41,595 nt of DNA from Croceibacterium sp. (GCA_025450635.1 JANWHA010000109.1:1-41595), one strand, 5' to 3'; counted from the stretch's first letter, positions 1 through 8,663 are shown. Notes: generated by a model from the sequence alone, not told the origin. A program made the numbers and translations.

Positions 1-65
1 CGGAATCGTCTGGATCGCGCAATTGATTGCTCGCAAGTGCGGTTTGGCCTCACTAAGTTGCGCCG

Positions 66-1922
66 ATGAGCGCGACCGACACGACCGACCTGTTCACCGA
101 AATGCTGCGCATGCAGAGCGAGGCGGCTCGAGAGATCGTCGCCGCCAGCATGTCGAACCAGGCGGCGCTCGCCGAATGGGGTCAGGCGGCACAGCGGCTG
201 CACGCGATGTGGCTCGATTCCCACCAGCCGCAAGGTGTGCCCGAAGCGCCGGTTCCCTTCCTCGCAGACCCGGCGCAGTGGATGGGGCTGATGCAGGCGT
301 GGTACAATCAGGTCCCGATGCTCGACCCCGTGCGCCAGCAGGAGCTGTGGCAGGAGGGTGTCAGCCTGTGGCAGACCATCCTCGAGCAGTACGGCGTCGG
401 TCCGGACGGCGAGACTACCGCCAAACCGCCCAAGGACGAGCCCGACCTTCCGCGCCACGACCCGCGCTTTGCCGACCCCGCGTGGCGCGAGCAGCCCGTT
501 TTCGCGCTGATCCACCAGACCTACCTGCTGCTCGCCGAGCGGCTGAGCGAGATGGTCGACGATGTCGGCGGCCTCGACAAGGAGGAACGCGAGCAGCTTC
601 GTTTTGCCCTGAAGAGCGTGCTCGATGCGATGAGCCCGGCGAATTTCCCCTTGACCAACCCGGTGGTCCTCGAGCGCACGCTGGAGACCCACGGGGCCAA
701 CCTCATCCGCGGGGTCGAGCGCCTCACCGCCGACCTCGAGAAAGGCCAACTGACCCACACCGACGCGAGCGCGTTCAAGCTCGGCGAGAACATCGCCTGC
801 ACCCCGGGCAAGGTGGTGCACGAGACGCCGCTGTACCAGTTGATCCAGTACTCGCCGGCGACCGACGAGGTGCTGGCGATCCCCGTGGTGATCTTCCCGC
901 CGTGGATCAACCGCTTCTACATCCTCGACCTCAACCCGAAGAAGAGCTTCGTTAAATGGGCGGTCGAGCAGGGCCTGACCGTGTTCATCGTCAGCTGGCG
1001 CTCGGCCGATGCGAGCATGGCCGATGTCGTGTGGGACGATTACATCCGCGCCGAGATCGAGGCGATCGACGTGATCCGCGGGCGGCTGAGCGTTCCGGCG
1101 GTCCACGCGATCGGTTATTGCGTCGCCGGCACCACGCTGGCGGCGGCGCTGGCGATCCTGGCCCGGCGCGACCAGGCGGACAAGGTCAGGAGCGCGACCT
1201 TCCTCACCGCGCAAGTCGATTTCGAGCGCGCCGGCGATCTCAAGAACTTCGTCAGCGACACCCAGCTGGAGCTCATCCGGCAGGCCAGCCAGGGCGGCTA
1301 TCTCGACGGCCGCTACATGGCGGCGACGTTCAACATGCTGCGCGGGGCGGACCTGATCTGGAACTATGTCGTCAATTATTACCTGCTGGGAGAGGACTAT
1401 CCCGCGTTCGACTTGCTGTACTGGAACGGAGACGTGTCCAACCTGCCGGCGAGCTGGCACGCGAGCTATCTCAAGGACCTCTACCGCGACAACAAGCTGG
1501 TGCAGCCCGATGCGCTCAGCGCCGACGGTACGCCGATCGACCTCAACCTGGTCGAGACGCCGAGCTACGTTCAGGCCGGGCGCGAAGATCATATCGCCCC
1601 GGCCGAGAGCGTCTGGCGGCTGACCGGGGAGCTGGCCGGGCCGATCCGCTTCGTGCTTGCCGGGAGCGGCCACATCGCCGGCGTGGTCAACCCGCCCGCC
1701 GCAAAAAAGTACCAGTACTGGACCAACGAAGCGCCGGCAGCTTCGCTCGAAGCTTTCCTTGCCGGCGCCGAGGAGCACAAGGGAAGCTGGTGGCCTGACT
1801 GGCTGCAGTGGCTCCAGGCGTTCGATTCCAGGCGCGTGGAGGCGACGGGTAAGCGCAAGCCCGGGGGACCGGGCGATACGGTGATCGAGGACGCACCCGG
1901 ACGGTACGTCGCGACGCGCTGA
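66..1922 (+). CDS. phaC: Class I poly(3-hydroxyalkanoate) synthase PhaC
   Basis: Polymerises (R)-3-hydroxyacyl-CoA into polyhydroxyalkanoate at the granule surface. The 618-residue protein has the class I length and layout: an N-terminal region (about 1-230) and then an alpha/beta-hydrolase catalytic domain. The lipase-like box G-Y-C-V-A-G places the catalytic Cys at residue 352. Asp508 (in G-R-E-D-H) and His536 (in G-S-G-H-I-A-G) complete the triad, with spacing close to that of the Cupriavidus enzyme. The ATG at 66 is the first in-frame start that gives the usual N terminus. The phasin gene follows on the same strand but has its own promoter, so the two probably form a PHA storage locus rather than a strict operon. 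The function call is firm from the motifs; substrate chain length is inferred from the class only. Confidence 0.97.
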   Translation: MSATDTTDLFTEMLRMQSEAAREIVAASMSNQAALAEWGQAAQRLHAMWLDSHQPQGVPEAPVPFLADPAQWMGLMQAWYNQVPMLDPVRQQELWQEGVSLWQTILEQYGVGPDGETTAKPPKDEPDLPRHDPRFADPAWREQPVFALIHQTYLLLAERLSEMVDDVGGLDKEEREQLRFALKSVLDAMSPANFPLTNPVVLERTLETHGANLIRGVERLTADLEKGQLTHTDASAFKLGENIACTPGKVVHETPLYQLIQYSPATDEVLAIPVVIFPPWINRFYILDLNPKKSFVKWAVEQGLTVFIVSWRSADASMADVVWDDYIRAEIEAIDVIRGRLSVPAVHAIGYCVAGTTLAAALAILARRDQADKVRSATFLTAQVDFERAGDLKNFVSDTQLELIRQASQGGYLDGRYMAATFNMLRGADLIWNYVVNYYLLGEDYPAFDLLYWNGDVSNLPASWHASYLKDLYRDNKLVQPDALSADGTPIDLNLVETPSYVQAGREDHIAPAESVWRLTGELAGPIRFVLAGSGHIAGVVNPPAAKKYQYWTNEAPAASLEAFLAGAEEHKGSWWPDWLQWLQAFDSRRVEATGKRKPGGPGDTVIEDAPGRYVATR

Positions 1923-1956
1923 GGCTCGCCCAGCGGCCACCTTAAGGCGCTATTGC

Positions 1957-2013
1957 TGCACTGCACAAAATCCGCTTGACTTCGCACTTGCGGTGCCTAT
2001 TTTGTGCACTGCA
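1957..2013 (+). promoter_or_regulatory. Phasin promoter flanked by inverted PhaR-like boxes
   Basis: A sigma70-like promoter is visible: TTGACT at 1976-1981, 16 bases, then TATTTT at 1998-2003. Upstream lies TGCACTGCACAA (1957-1968). Its near mirror image, TTGTGCACTGCA (2002-2013), overlaps the -10 element. Extended arms (about 18 nt each) match at 16 of 18 positions as an inverted repeat. The arms resemble the TGC-rich operators of PhaR, the repressor of phasin genes in alphaproteobacteria, which leaves DNA when PHA is present. Promoter and repeat are seen directly; PhaR as the binder is inferred, and no phaR gene is in the window. Confidence 0.7.
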
Positions 2014-2056
2014 ACAAGACTGTCGGATTCGACGTCGGCACGAGGAAGCAAGGACG

Positions 2057-2812
2057 ATGGCCGATTCGCACGATAAGGCCGTGAAAAGCGCCGAGGAAGC
2101 CTATGCCGCAGCCGCGGCAGCACCGGCCAGGTCCGAGTTCGCCACGGCCGAGGCTGCGCCCGTCATCATCGACCAACCGGTGACGGACGAAGCCTCGGTC
2201 AGGGCGCCTGCAAAGGGCGCCGCACCAAGGAACGCAAAGCCGGCCACCAAGAAGCCGGCGAGTACGAAGCGCAGGACGATTTCCAAGCCGCGGCGCGTAC
2301 CGGCCCCCAAGGCTGCTCGCACCCCGGCCAAAGCCACCACACCCGCTATCACCGAATTGAAGGACACTATCATGGCCACTGCCAAGACGACCGATTTCAC
2401 CAAGCCGTTCACCGATGCCATCGGGGATGCCCAGACCAAAGCCAAGGCCGCCTACGACAAGGGCGCCGAGTTGGCCGCCGAAGCGACCGAATTCGCCAAA
2501 GGCAATGTCGAAGCCCTCGTCGAGAGCGGCAAGATCTACGCTGCCGGCGTGCAAACCCTCGGCAAGGCCTATGCCGACGAAGCCAGGACGGCCTACGAGA
2601 CGCTGACCGCCGACCTCAAGGAACTGGCCGCCGTAAAGAGCCCGGCCGAGCTGTTCCAGCTGCAAGCCAAGCTCGCGCGCCGCAACTTCGACGCGATGGT
2701 CGCCTACGGCTCGAAGAACACCGACGCGGCGATCAAGCTCGCCGGCGAGAGCTTCGCGCCGATCTCCGGCCGCATCAGCCTTGCCGCCGAGAAAGTCGCG
2801 AAGGCGGCCTGA
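2057..2812 (+). CDS. Phasin with N-terminal Ala/Lys/Pro-rich basic extension
   Basis: Granule-associated protein coating PHA inclusions. The C-terminal part (about residues 106-251) is a Phasin_2-type helical domain, with Ala/Lys/Glu-rich amphipathic stretches and the segment F-T-K-P-F-T-D-A near its start. The first 105 residues are unusual. They are Ala-rich, then strongly basic between about 53 and 93 with histone-H1-like K/P/A repeats, similar in character to the DNA-binding tail of PhaF-type phasins. The ATG at 2057 is preceded by GAGGAAGCAAGGACG. A second in-frame ATG at 2372 has its own AAGGAC-like ribosome site and would give a plain phasin of about 146 residues, so two products are possible. 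An upstream in-frame TTG at 1976 falls in the promoter and was not used. Confidence 0.88.
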   Translation: MADSHDKAVKSAEEAYAAAAAAPARSEFATAEAAPVIIDQPVTDEASVRAPAKGAAPRNAKPATKKPASTKRRTISKPRRVPAPKAARTPAKATTPAITELKDTIMATAKTTDFTKPFTDAIGDAQTKAKAAYDKGAELAAEATEFAKGNVEALVESGKIYAAGVQTLGKAYADEARTAYETLTADLKELAAVKSPAELFQLQAKLARRNFDAMVAYGSKNTDAAIKLAGESFAPISGRISLAAEKVAKAA

Positions 2813-2863
2813 AACCCCACCACCCAAGGCCGGCGACTCTCCTCTCCCAGTGCCGGCCGAACG

Positions 2864-2897
2864 AGCGGGCCGGACGGAACTTTCCGTCCGGCCCGCT
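2864..2897 (+). terminator. Strong hairpin terminator after the phasin gene
   Basis: A perfect 16-bp inverted repeat (2864-2879 and 2882-2897, two unpaired bases between) lies about 50 bases past the phasin stop. It is GC-rich, with a central TTCC/GGAA apex. No long T-run follows, so termination strength is inferred from the stem. Confidence 0.7.
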
Positions 2898-2977
2898 TCC
2901 CTATGTGGGGCGGTAACCCTTTGCGTGGCCCAGCACCTTGCGGCGGGGCCGCGCGATACGATATCTTTCCAGCCCAG

Positions 2978-3370
2978 ATGACTTGGAATCGCGCCTCTCT
3001 TCCGGCCCAGCCCCCTCTCCCGCCCCGCGCGGCGGGAGACGACGACGAATCGGGGATCGGCATCCGCGAAGGCCAGGGCCAGGTCGGCATCGCCACCCGC
3101 ACCCGCGCCAAGCCGAAGAAGCCGAGTCAGTACAAGGTGCTGATGCTCAACGACGATTATACTCCGATGGAATTCGTCGTGATGTGCCTCAAGCGCTTCT
3201 TCCGCATGGATCTGGAACAAGCGACGCGGGTAATGCTTCACGTCCACCAGAAAGGGGTCGGCGTATGCGGGGTGTTCCCTTACGAGGTGGCCGAGACCAA
3301 GGTGAACCAGGTGATGGACTTCGCCCGGCAGAACCAGCATCCGCTGCAGTGCACGCTGGAGAAGGCCTGA
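2978..3370 (+). CDS. clpS: ClpS, N-degron adaptor for ClpAP
   Basis: Delivers proteins with N-terminal Leu, Phe, Tyr or Trp to the ClpAP protease. From the ATG at 2978 the protein has 130 residues. An unstructured, Pro/Gly-rich N-terminal arm of about 45 residues contacts ClpA in the family. The core follows, with N-D-D-Y-T-P-M-E-F (Asn58, Asp59 and Asp60 line the N-degron pocket) and the V-H-Q-K-G segment (His90 equivalent to the pocket His). The C-terminal [14 protein letters not shown] is the family signature. An upstream in-frame ATG at 2903 lies just after the phasin terminator and would lengthen the arm; the shorter form is preferred. No clpA is adjacent. Confidence 0.95.
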   Translation: MTWNRASLPAQPPLPPRAAGDDDESGIGIREGQGQVGIATRTRAKPKKPSQYKVLMLNDDYTPMEFVVMCLKRFFRMDLEQATRVMLHVHQKGVGVCGVFPYEVAETKVNQVMDFARQNQHPLQCTLEKA

Positions 3371-3467
3371 ACATTCGAGCGGTTCGCGCGTCGCGGGGGA
3401 ATGACCTGCGCGAAATAGGCGTTATAGCCTTGCCGTCCCACAAGCCCGACCGATCGCGACGCACCCG

Positions 3468-4700
3468 TTGAGATTCATCACCGCCACCGACCGCTACATC
3501 TTCCGCCTCGTGATGGTGCCGATGCTGGCGGTGTTCTGTATCGCCGCCTCGCTGCTGATACTCGACAAGATGCTCAAGCTGTTCGAGTTCGTCTCCGTCC
3601 AGGGGGGCCCGGTCGGCGTGGTGTTCAAGATGCTGGTCAACCTGTTCCCGGAATACGCCGGGCTGGCGATTCCGCTCGGGCTGCTGCTCGGCATCCTGCT
3701 CGCCTTCCGCAAGCTTGCCACCTCGAGCGAGCTCGACGTGCTGCGCGCCGTCGGCTGGAGTTACGTGCGCCTGCTGCGCGTGCCGTACCTGATCGCGGTG
3801 GTGCTGGTCGGGGTCAACTTCGCGATTGTCGGCTATCTCCAGCCCCTCGCCCGATACGCCTACGAGCAGCAGGATTTCGAGCTTCGCTCAGGTGCGCTCG
3901 GCGCGTCGATCAAGATTGGCGAATTCACTACCCTGAAAGACCGCATGGCCCTGCGGATCGAGCAAAGCAAAGACGACGGACGGCTGCTGATGGGCATTTT
4001 CGCTCGCGTGGTCGACAAAAAGGGGCAAGTGCTGTCGATCTCGGCTCGCGAAGGCACGTTCCTGTCGGCTCCGGACAACCGCAACACGATCGTGTTGCGC
4101 CTGCTTGACGGCACGATCGTGCAGACCGCGCCCGGCCAGAGGCCAAGGGTCCTTAGCTTTTCGCAGCACGACCTGCCGATCGATCTGCCAGCGATCGAGC
4201 GCTTCCGCGCCCGCGGCAACGAGGCGCGCGAATACATCATTCCCGAGCTGCTCAAGCTCGGCTGGAACTCGCAGACGCCCAAGGCAGCGCGGGCCGACAA
4301 CCAGGCCAATTTCAACTATCGCATGGTCGAGGTGGTGATGATGCTGCTGCTGCCGCTGCTCGCGGTGGCGCTGGCGATCCCGCCGAAGCGCTCGACCTCG
4401 GCACTCGGGGTGTTCGTCTCGATCGTGCTGGTGGTCGCCTATCACAAGGTGAACGAATACGGCCAGTCGATCGCCGAGCTCGGCCGGGTCAATCCGTACC
4501 TCGCGCTGTGGGGCCCGTTCGTGGTCTTCGCGGCGCTGATCGTGTGGATGTTCTACAGGGTCGCCTTCGTCCCCGGCGGACAGGCGATCGGGGCACTGGA
4601 GTCCGCCTACGCCAAGATCGCCCGGCGGGTGAAGCGGCTGTGGCAGCGGCGCGATCGGGCGCGCGGGATCATCCCGATCGAGGCCGCCGATGCTGTTTGA
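3468..4700 (+). CDS. lptF: LPS export permease LptF
   Basis: Inner-membrane subunit of the LptB2FG ABC transporter that extracts lipopolysaccharide and passes it to the Lpt bridge. The 410 residues follow the YjgP/YjgQ plan: N-terminal membrane helices (about 15-35, 55-85 and 100-125), a periplasmic beta-jellyroll (about 130-270), then three helices in the C-terminal third. The start is a TTG at 3468, giving M-R-F-I-T-A-T-D-R-Y-I-F-R, which fits the expected amphipathic N terminus. The gene overlaps lptG by 11 bases, so the two permease halves are translated together. The assignment of F versus G rests on gene order and similarity of character, not on a search. Confidence 0.92.
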   Translation: MRFITATDRYIFRLVMVPMLAVFCIAASLLILDKMLKLFEFVSVQGGPVGVVFKMLVNLFPEYAGLAIPLGLLLGILLAFRKLATSSELDVLRAVGWSYVRLLRVPYLIAVVLVGVNFAIVGYLQPLARYAYEQQDFELRSGALGASIKIGEFTTLKDRMALRIEQSKDDGRLLMGIFARVVDKKGQVLSISAREGTFLSAPDNRNTIVLRLLDGTIVQTAPGQRPRVLSFSQHDLPIDLPAIERFRARGNEAREYIIPELLKLGWNSQTPKAARADNQANFNYRMVEVVMMLLLPLLAVALAIPPKRSTSALGVFVSIVLVVAYHKVNEYGQSIAELGRVNPYLALWGPFVVFAALIVWMFYRVAFVPGGQAIGALESAYAKIARRVKRLWQRRDRARGIIPIEAADAV

Positions 4701-5790
4701 TTTCTTCCCGTCGCGGACCCTGACCTGGTACCTCGCCAAGACCTTCGTCAGCCGCATCCTGGCGGTGCTGATCATGCTGGTGCTGGTGCTGATGATGCTG
4801 GACCTGTTGTCGCACAGCGCGGACGTTCTCGCCTATCCCGGCAATGGACAGGCGCAGTTGCTGCATTACGTGGCGCTACGCGTGCCCCAGCTGGTCGCCG
4901 AGTTCCTGCCCTACTCGGTCCTGCTGGCGACGATCATCACCCTCGTTGGCTTCAACCAGAACAGCGAGGTTATCGCGATGAAGGCGGCGGGGCTCTCGGC
5001 GCACCAGATCCTTGCCCCCCTGATGCTCGCGGCGGCGGTGGTGGCGGCCGCCTCGTTCTCGTTCAACGAGCGCGTCGTCACCCGCGCCACGGCGGCCCTG
5101 TCGGCGTGGCAGGCGGTCGATTACGGGCCGATCCCGCAGCAGAGCAATGTCCGCGCCAACGTCTATCTGACCTCGGGCAACGATATTCTCGAGGCCTCGC
5201 TGGTCAGCGGCACCGGCCCCGCGACCCAGATGCGCAACGTCACCTACTATCAGCGCGATTCGCGCGGCATGATCCAGCGCGAGCTACGGAGCGATTCTGC
5301 GGTCTGGGCCAATCCGGGCTGGCGGCTCAGCAATCCGAAAATCTTCGATGTCCGCACCGCGGCGTCGACCCGGGCCGACGGACCGGTCGTGGTCGGGCAG
5401 AACCTGACGCTCGGCCAGGTGGCGCTGGGCAAGGTCGATCCCGATGCCGAGCCGCTGCCGCAGCTCTCGCACTCCATCAAGGCGCTCGACGAGGCCGGCC
5501 GGCGCACCGCTGAGGTCAAGGGCAAGTGGTGGCACAAGATCTCCGGCCCGCTCGCCGCCGTGCTGATGCCGCTGCTCGGAGCGGTCGCCGGCTTCGGCTT
5601 GGCCCGCTCAGGCCAGCTGTTCACGCGCGCGATTATCGGCATGGCGCTGGGGTTTGCGTACTTCATCGTCGATAACGCCGCCCTGGCGATGGGCAGCTTC
5701 GGCGGCTACCCTCCCTTGCTCGCGGCCTGGGCGCCTTTCCTGTTGTTCCTCCTCGTCGGGGAGACGGTGCTGATCCGGACCGAAGAATAG
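4690..5790 (+). CDS. lptG: LPS export permease LptG
   Basis: Partner of LptF in the LptB2FG transporter. The 366-residue protein has the same six-helix permease plan: helices near residues 15-35, 60-80 and 95-115, a periplasmic beta-rich domain (about 130-260), and C-terminal helices near 275-295, 305-325 and 335-355. The stretch K-W-W-H-K-I-S-G-P-L-A before the fourth helix resembles the coupling region of the family. The ATG at 4690 lies inside the end of lptF (11-base overlap). lptB and the other lpt genes are not in the window, as is common because they sit elsewhere with kdsC/lptA. Confidence 0.92.
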   Translation: MLFDFFPSRTLTWYLAKTFVSRILAVLIMLVLVLMMLDLLSHSADVLAYPGNGQAQLLHYVALRVPQLVAEFLPYSVLLATIITLVGFNQNSEVIAMKAAGLSAHQILAPLMLAAAVVAAASFSFNERVVTRATAALSAWQAVDYGPIPQQSNVRANVYLTSGNDILEASLVSGTGPATQMRNVTYYQRDSRGMIQRELRSDSAVWANPGWRLSNPKIFDVRTAASTRADGPVVVGQNLTLGQVALGKVDPDAEPLPQLSHSIKALDEAGRRTAEVKGKWWHKISGPLAAVLMPLLGAVAGFGLARSGQLFTRAIIGMALGFAYFIVDNAALAMGSFGGYPPLLAAWAPFLLFLLVGETVLIRTEE

Positions 5791-5874
5791 GTTTCGGCGC
5801 CATATTTTTGCCTCTTTCGGGAACCGGAAGCGGGTCCCGCGCGTCATGCCGGCAACGCCGAGGGAGACTTTCGG

Positions 5875-5994
5875 ATGAGAACGCTCGCGCCGCTGCAACG
5901 TGCGTGGGCGATGATGGGATACCGCCGACCGGCGATGGGGGCCGCCAGCGGCGCGTGTTACGTTTGGCCCCAACCGAAGGAGTATTTGGGATGA
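5875..5994 (+). CDS. Possible 39-residue upstream ORF coupled to the lipoprotein gene
   Basis: A small ORF starting at an ATG (5875), preceded by GAGGGAGAC at a workable distance. It ends in TGA at 5992-5994, which overlaps the ATG (5991) of the following lipoprotein gene in an ATGA junction. The product (starts M-R-T-L-A-P-L-Q-R-A, contains several Met and aromatic residues) resembles no family I recognise. The overlap and ribosome site suggest a leader ORF that couples or regulates translation of the lipoprotein, but chance is possible in GC-rich DNA because stop codons are rare. Confidence 0.3.
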   Translation: MRTLAPLQRAWAMMGYRRPAMGAASGACYVWPQPKEYLG

Positions 5995-6242
5995 AGAAGA
6001 TTTTCCTTGCCGCGCTGGTTGGCACCGCCGTGCTTGGGCTGAGTGCCTGCGGCAAAGACAACGACGCCGACAACGCGACGTCGACCGACACCACGGTGGC
6101 GACGACCGACACGTACGCAACCCCGGCTGCGACCGACACCACGGCCACCACCGACGTGACCTCGACCGACACGGGCGCCGCTGCCGCCACGACCGGCGCG
6201 ACCACCACCAGCACAACGACCACCACTTCCAGCAACGACTGA
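5991..6242 (+). CDS. Small Thr/Ala/Asp-rich lipoprotein
   Basis: An 83-residue secreted lipoprotein of unknown role. It begins M-K-K-I-F-L-A-A-L-V-G and has a lipobox L-S-A-C, so the mature protein should start at Cys20 and be lipidated. The mature part is low-complexity, almost all Thr, Ala, Asp, Ser and Val, with repeated A-T-D-T-T-type steps and a Thr-run before S-S-N-D. It has no predictable fold and may act as a spacer or be a stress-induced envelope peptide. AAGGAG lies 10 bases before the ATG. A terminator-like hairpin follows at once, so it is probably expressed alone or with the small upstream ORF. Confidence 0.85.
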   Translation: MKKIFLAALVGTAVLGLSACGKDNDADNATSTDTTVATTDTYATPAATDTTATTDVTSTDTGAAAATTGATTTSTTTTTSSND

Positions 6243-6264
6243 TTCCAGTCCGCGCGAAAAGATC

Positions 6265-6292
6265 CGGCCTCCGCGTTTCGACGCGGGGGCCG
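6265..6292 (+). terminator. Hairpin terminator after the lipoprotein gene
   Basis: Arms CGGCCTCCGCG (6265-6275) and CGCGGGGGCCG (6282-6292) pair with one G-T mismatch around a six-base loop and are followed by CTTCATTT. It lies between the + strand lipoprotein gene and the convergent desaturase gene and could serve both. Confidence 0.65.
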
Positions 6293-6304
6293 CTTCATTT
6301 GCGG

Positions 6305-7393
6305 CTAGCGACGGCTCATCGTGCTGCGCGCGATCCGCGCCAGCAGCAGCGTCATGCCTTTGTGGTTGGCCTGCCAGAACGTCGTGTCCGGCTCGAAATG
6401 CGCGCGCAGGCGGCGGTGGGCCTCTCCGAGCGAGTGGTAGGGCATGCTCGGCATCAGGTGATGGAGGGCATGATAGCGCAGGCCCACCGGCGCCCACACC
6501 ACGGCGAAAGGCGACGGTGGCGGAACATTGACCGAATCGAGATACTGCGCCGTCACCGTCATGGCCTCGCCCTCGTTCTCCCACAAGTGAGCGACGAGGG
6601 TGCGCAATTGGTTGAGCAGCGCGACAACCGAAAAAACCGCCAGCGCGACCAGCAGCGGGTGCCATCCCAGCGCGAACACGCTCGCCACCAGCACCATCGC
6701 CCAGGCGCTGGCGCCCACTTCCTGCCAGAAGAAACGGCGCTTCATCTCGCCCTCGGCCGGGCGGCGGCGGAAGGCAGGGTTGATCGAGAGCGCCGAGAAG
6801 CGCTCCCAGACGAAAGTCCTCAGCCTGGGAAAGATCGTCCCGAGCGGCGTCAGGAGCGCGAAACGGATCACCAGGGCCGGCGGGGCGAGCAGCGCGATCA
6901 GGATGAAGGCCGGCAGCGACCACGGCTTCATCAGCGCCAGCGGGAGGTATTCCGGATCGTGGGCCGTGCCGTAGCGCGTGCGGGCGTGATGCAGGGTGTG
7001 CACGCCCTCATACATGAACGACGGCGTCAGCATCGGGATGCCGACGAGCACGTTCCACGCCGCGCGAAAGCCTGGAAGCGCGTTGCGATGCAGGTGCGAA
7101 AGCTCGTGGATGAACAACAGCGCGCGATAGAGCGCCAGCACGGCGACGAGGCCGCAAGCAACCGCCAGCCACGGAGCATGCGCCAGGATCGCGCCGGCGA
7201 GCGCGGCATAGCCGATCGCCGCCGAGCCGAGCATGTCGGGCCAGTAAACGCCGGCACGCGCCTCGCCGATGTCGCGCGTCAGCTCGGCAGCCGCGCGCAT
7301 CATCGCCTTGTCGTCCGGAATCTCCGCGTGAACCCGCCTTGCCGGCGCGCGGGCATCCGGCATCGCCGGGCCGAAAGTCTGAATGGCCGTCAT
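6305..7393 (-). CDS. Membrane-bound fatty acid desaturase
   Basis: A di-iron membrane desaturase or hydroxylase acting on acyl chains or a related lipid. The 362-residue form (ATG at 7393) has three histidine boxes: H-E-L-S-H (96-100), H-T-L-H-H (132-136) and H-A-L-H-H (308-312). Hydrophobic helices flank them at about 55-95, 160-185 and 230-265. This matches the FA_desaturase superfamily, where the eight or so histidines bind the diiron centre. The exact substrate cannot be told from sequence. An in-frame GTG at 7468 would extend the N terminus by 25 residues that look non-coding. The gene is divergent from the GNAT-like gene at 7506. Confidence 0.88.
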   Translation of the reverse strand: MTAIQTFGPAMPDARAPARRVHAEIPDDKAMMRAAAELTRDIGEARAGVYWPDMLGSAAIGYAALAGAILAHAPWLAVACGLVAVLALYRALLFIHELSHLHRNALPGFRAAWNVLVGIPMLTPSFMYEGVHTLHHARTRYGTAHDPEYLPLALMKPWSLPAFILIALLAPPALVIRFALLTPLGTIFPRLRTFVWERFSALSINPAFRRRPAEGEMKRRFFWQEVGASAWAMVLVASVFALGWHPLLVALAVFSVVALLNQLRTLVAHLWENEGEAMTVTAQYLDSVNVPPPSPFAVVWAPVGLRYHALHHLMPSMPYHSLGEAHRRLRAHFEPDTTFWQANHKGMTLLLARIARSTMSRR

Positions 7394-7505
7394 CGTGTCA
7401 GTTCTACATTCCGCGCCGTGCTGGGCGTGCTCGGTAAGCCTCGCCTTGACATCGCGCAACAAGCGCACGCAGGGCTAACCGCGTCTGAACAAGGGCGGGT
7501 TTATC

Positions 7506-8663
7506 ATGTCCGACAACAACGTAAGTGTTGCCCCGGTTTCCGGCAAGCGCGACTTCAACGCCTTTGTCGACCTGAAGTATCGGCTGAACGAGGACGATCC
7601 CAACTTCGTGCCGCAGTTGCGAATGGAAGAGGTCGAGTTGCTCACCCCGGGCAAGAACCCGTTCTTCGATCACGCGCGGCACCAATTCTTTCTCGCCCGG
7701 CGAGGTGACCGGGTCGTCGGCCGCATCTCGGCCCACATCGACGAGCTGGCCCTGACCCAGCCCGCCGACAAGGGCTTCGGCCCCGGATGCGGCCAGTGGG
7801 GCTTGCTCGAAGCGGAGGACCAGGAAACCGCTAGCGCGCTAATCGCCGTCGCCGAGGGCTGGCTGCGCGACCAGGGGATGACGCGGGTGCTGGCGCCGAT
7901 CAGCATGTCGATCTGGGAAGAGCCCGGCCTGCTGGTCAAAGGGTACGATCACCCGCCGACGGTGATGATGGGGCACCAGAAGCCCGAATACCGCGGGTGG
8001 ATCGAAGGCGCGGGTTACGAGCCGGTCAAGTCGCTCCTGACTTACGAGCTCGACATCACCAAGGAGTTTCCGCCGATCGTCCAGCGGATCGTCGCTGCCG
8101 GCGAGAAGAACCCGCGGATCAATATCAGGCCGGTCGAGATCAAGCATTTCGCGCGCGAGGCCGCGATCGTCATCGAGATTCTCAACGATGCCTGGTCCGA
8201 CAACTGGGGGTTCGTTCCGTTTACCGCCAGGGAAGCGGAATACGGCGGCAAGAAGATGACCCCGCTGATCCGTGAGGACCTCAACATGATCGCCGAGCTC
8301 GACGGCGAGCCGGTGGCCTTCATGCTCACCTGGTCGAACGCCAACGAGCCGATCAAGGCGATAGGCGGCAAGCTGTTCCCGTTCGGCTGGCTGAAGATGC
8401 TGCTGTGGCTGCGCAATCCGCAATGCAACACCATGCGGGTACCGCTGATGGGGGTGAAGAAGAAGTTCCATAACTCCCGCCTGGCCAGCCAGCTCGCTTT
8501 CATGATGATCGAATACATCCGCCGAAATTCGGTGAAGAGCTACGGCGCGACCCGCGGCGAGATCGGCTGGATTCTCGACGACAATCACGGAATGGTGGCG
8601 ATCGCCGACGCAATCGACAGCAAGGTCAACAAGGAATACCTGATCTACCAGAAGGCGCTGTAA
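7506..8663 (+). CDS. GNAT-superfamily protein of the YghO-like family
   Basis: A 385-residue cytosolic protein of a family widespread in proteobacteria and often annotated as an N-acetyltransferase or hypothetical protein. The segment F-F-L-A-R-R-G-D-R-V-V-G-R-I-S-A (about 58-75) looks like a GNAT N-terminal sheet. The C-terminal half has the acetyl-CoA-fold pattern L-A-S-Q-L-A-F-M-M-I-E-Y followed by G-W-I-L-D-D-N-H-G-M. No substrate is known to me. The ATG at 7506 follows AAGGGCGGG. It is transcribed away from the desaturase and stands apart from the response regulator downstream (86-base gap). Function is uncertain beyond the fold. Confidence 0.75.
   Translation: MSDNNVSVAPVSGKRDFNAFVDLKYRLNEDDPNFVPQLRMEEVELLTPGKNPFFDHARHQFFLARRGDRVVGRISAHIDELALTQPADKGFGPGCGQWGLLEAEDQETASALIAVAEGWLRDQGMTRVLAPISMSIWEEPGLLVKGYDHPPTVMMGHQKPEYRGWIEGAGYEPVKSLLTYELDITKEFPPIVQRIVAAGEKNPRINIRPVEIKHFAREAAIVIEILNDAWSDNWGFVPFTAREAEYGGKKMTPLIREDLNMIAELDGEPVAFMLTWSNANEPIKAIGGKLFPFGWLKMLLWLRNPQCNTMRVPLMGVKKKFHNSRLASQLAFMMIEYIRRNSVKSYGATRGEIGWILDDNHGMVAIADAIDSKVNKEYLIYQKAL

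Noticed and set aside
1997-3340. Long minus-strand ORF (447 codons) across phasin and clpS
   Set aside because: Shadow of two real + strand genes in GC-rich DNA. It has low-complexity residues, crosses the phasin terminator, and shows no domain.
5820-5845. GGAAC upstream of the lipoprotein gene as EcfG promoter
   Set aside because: No CGTT or GTT occurs at 16-17 bases; the sequence there is CGCG.
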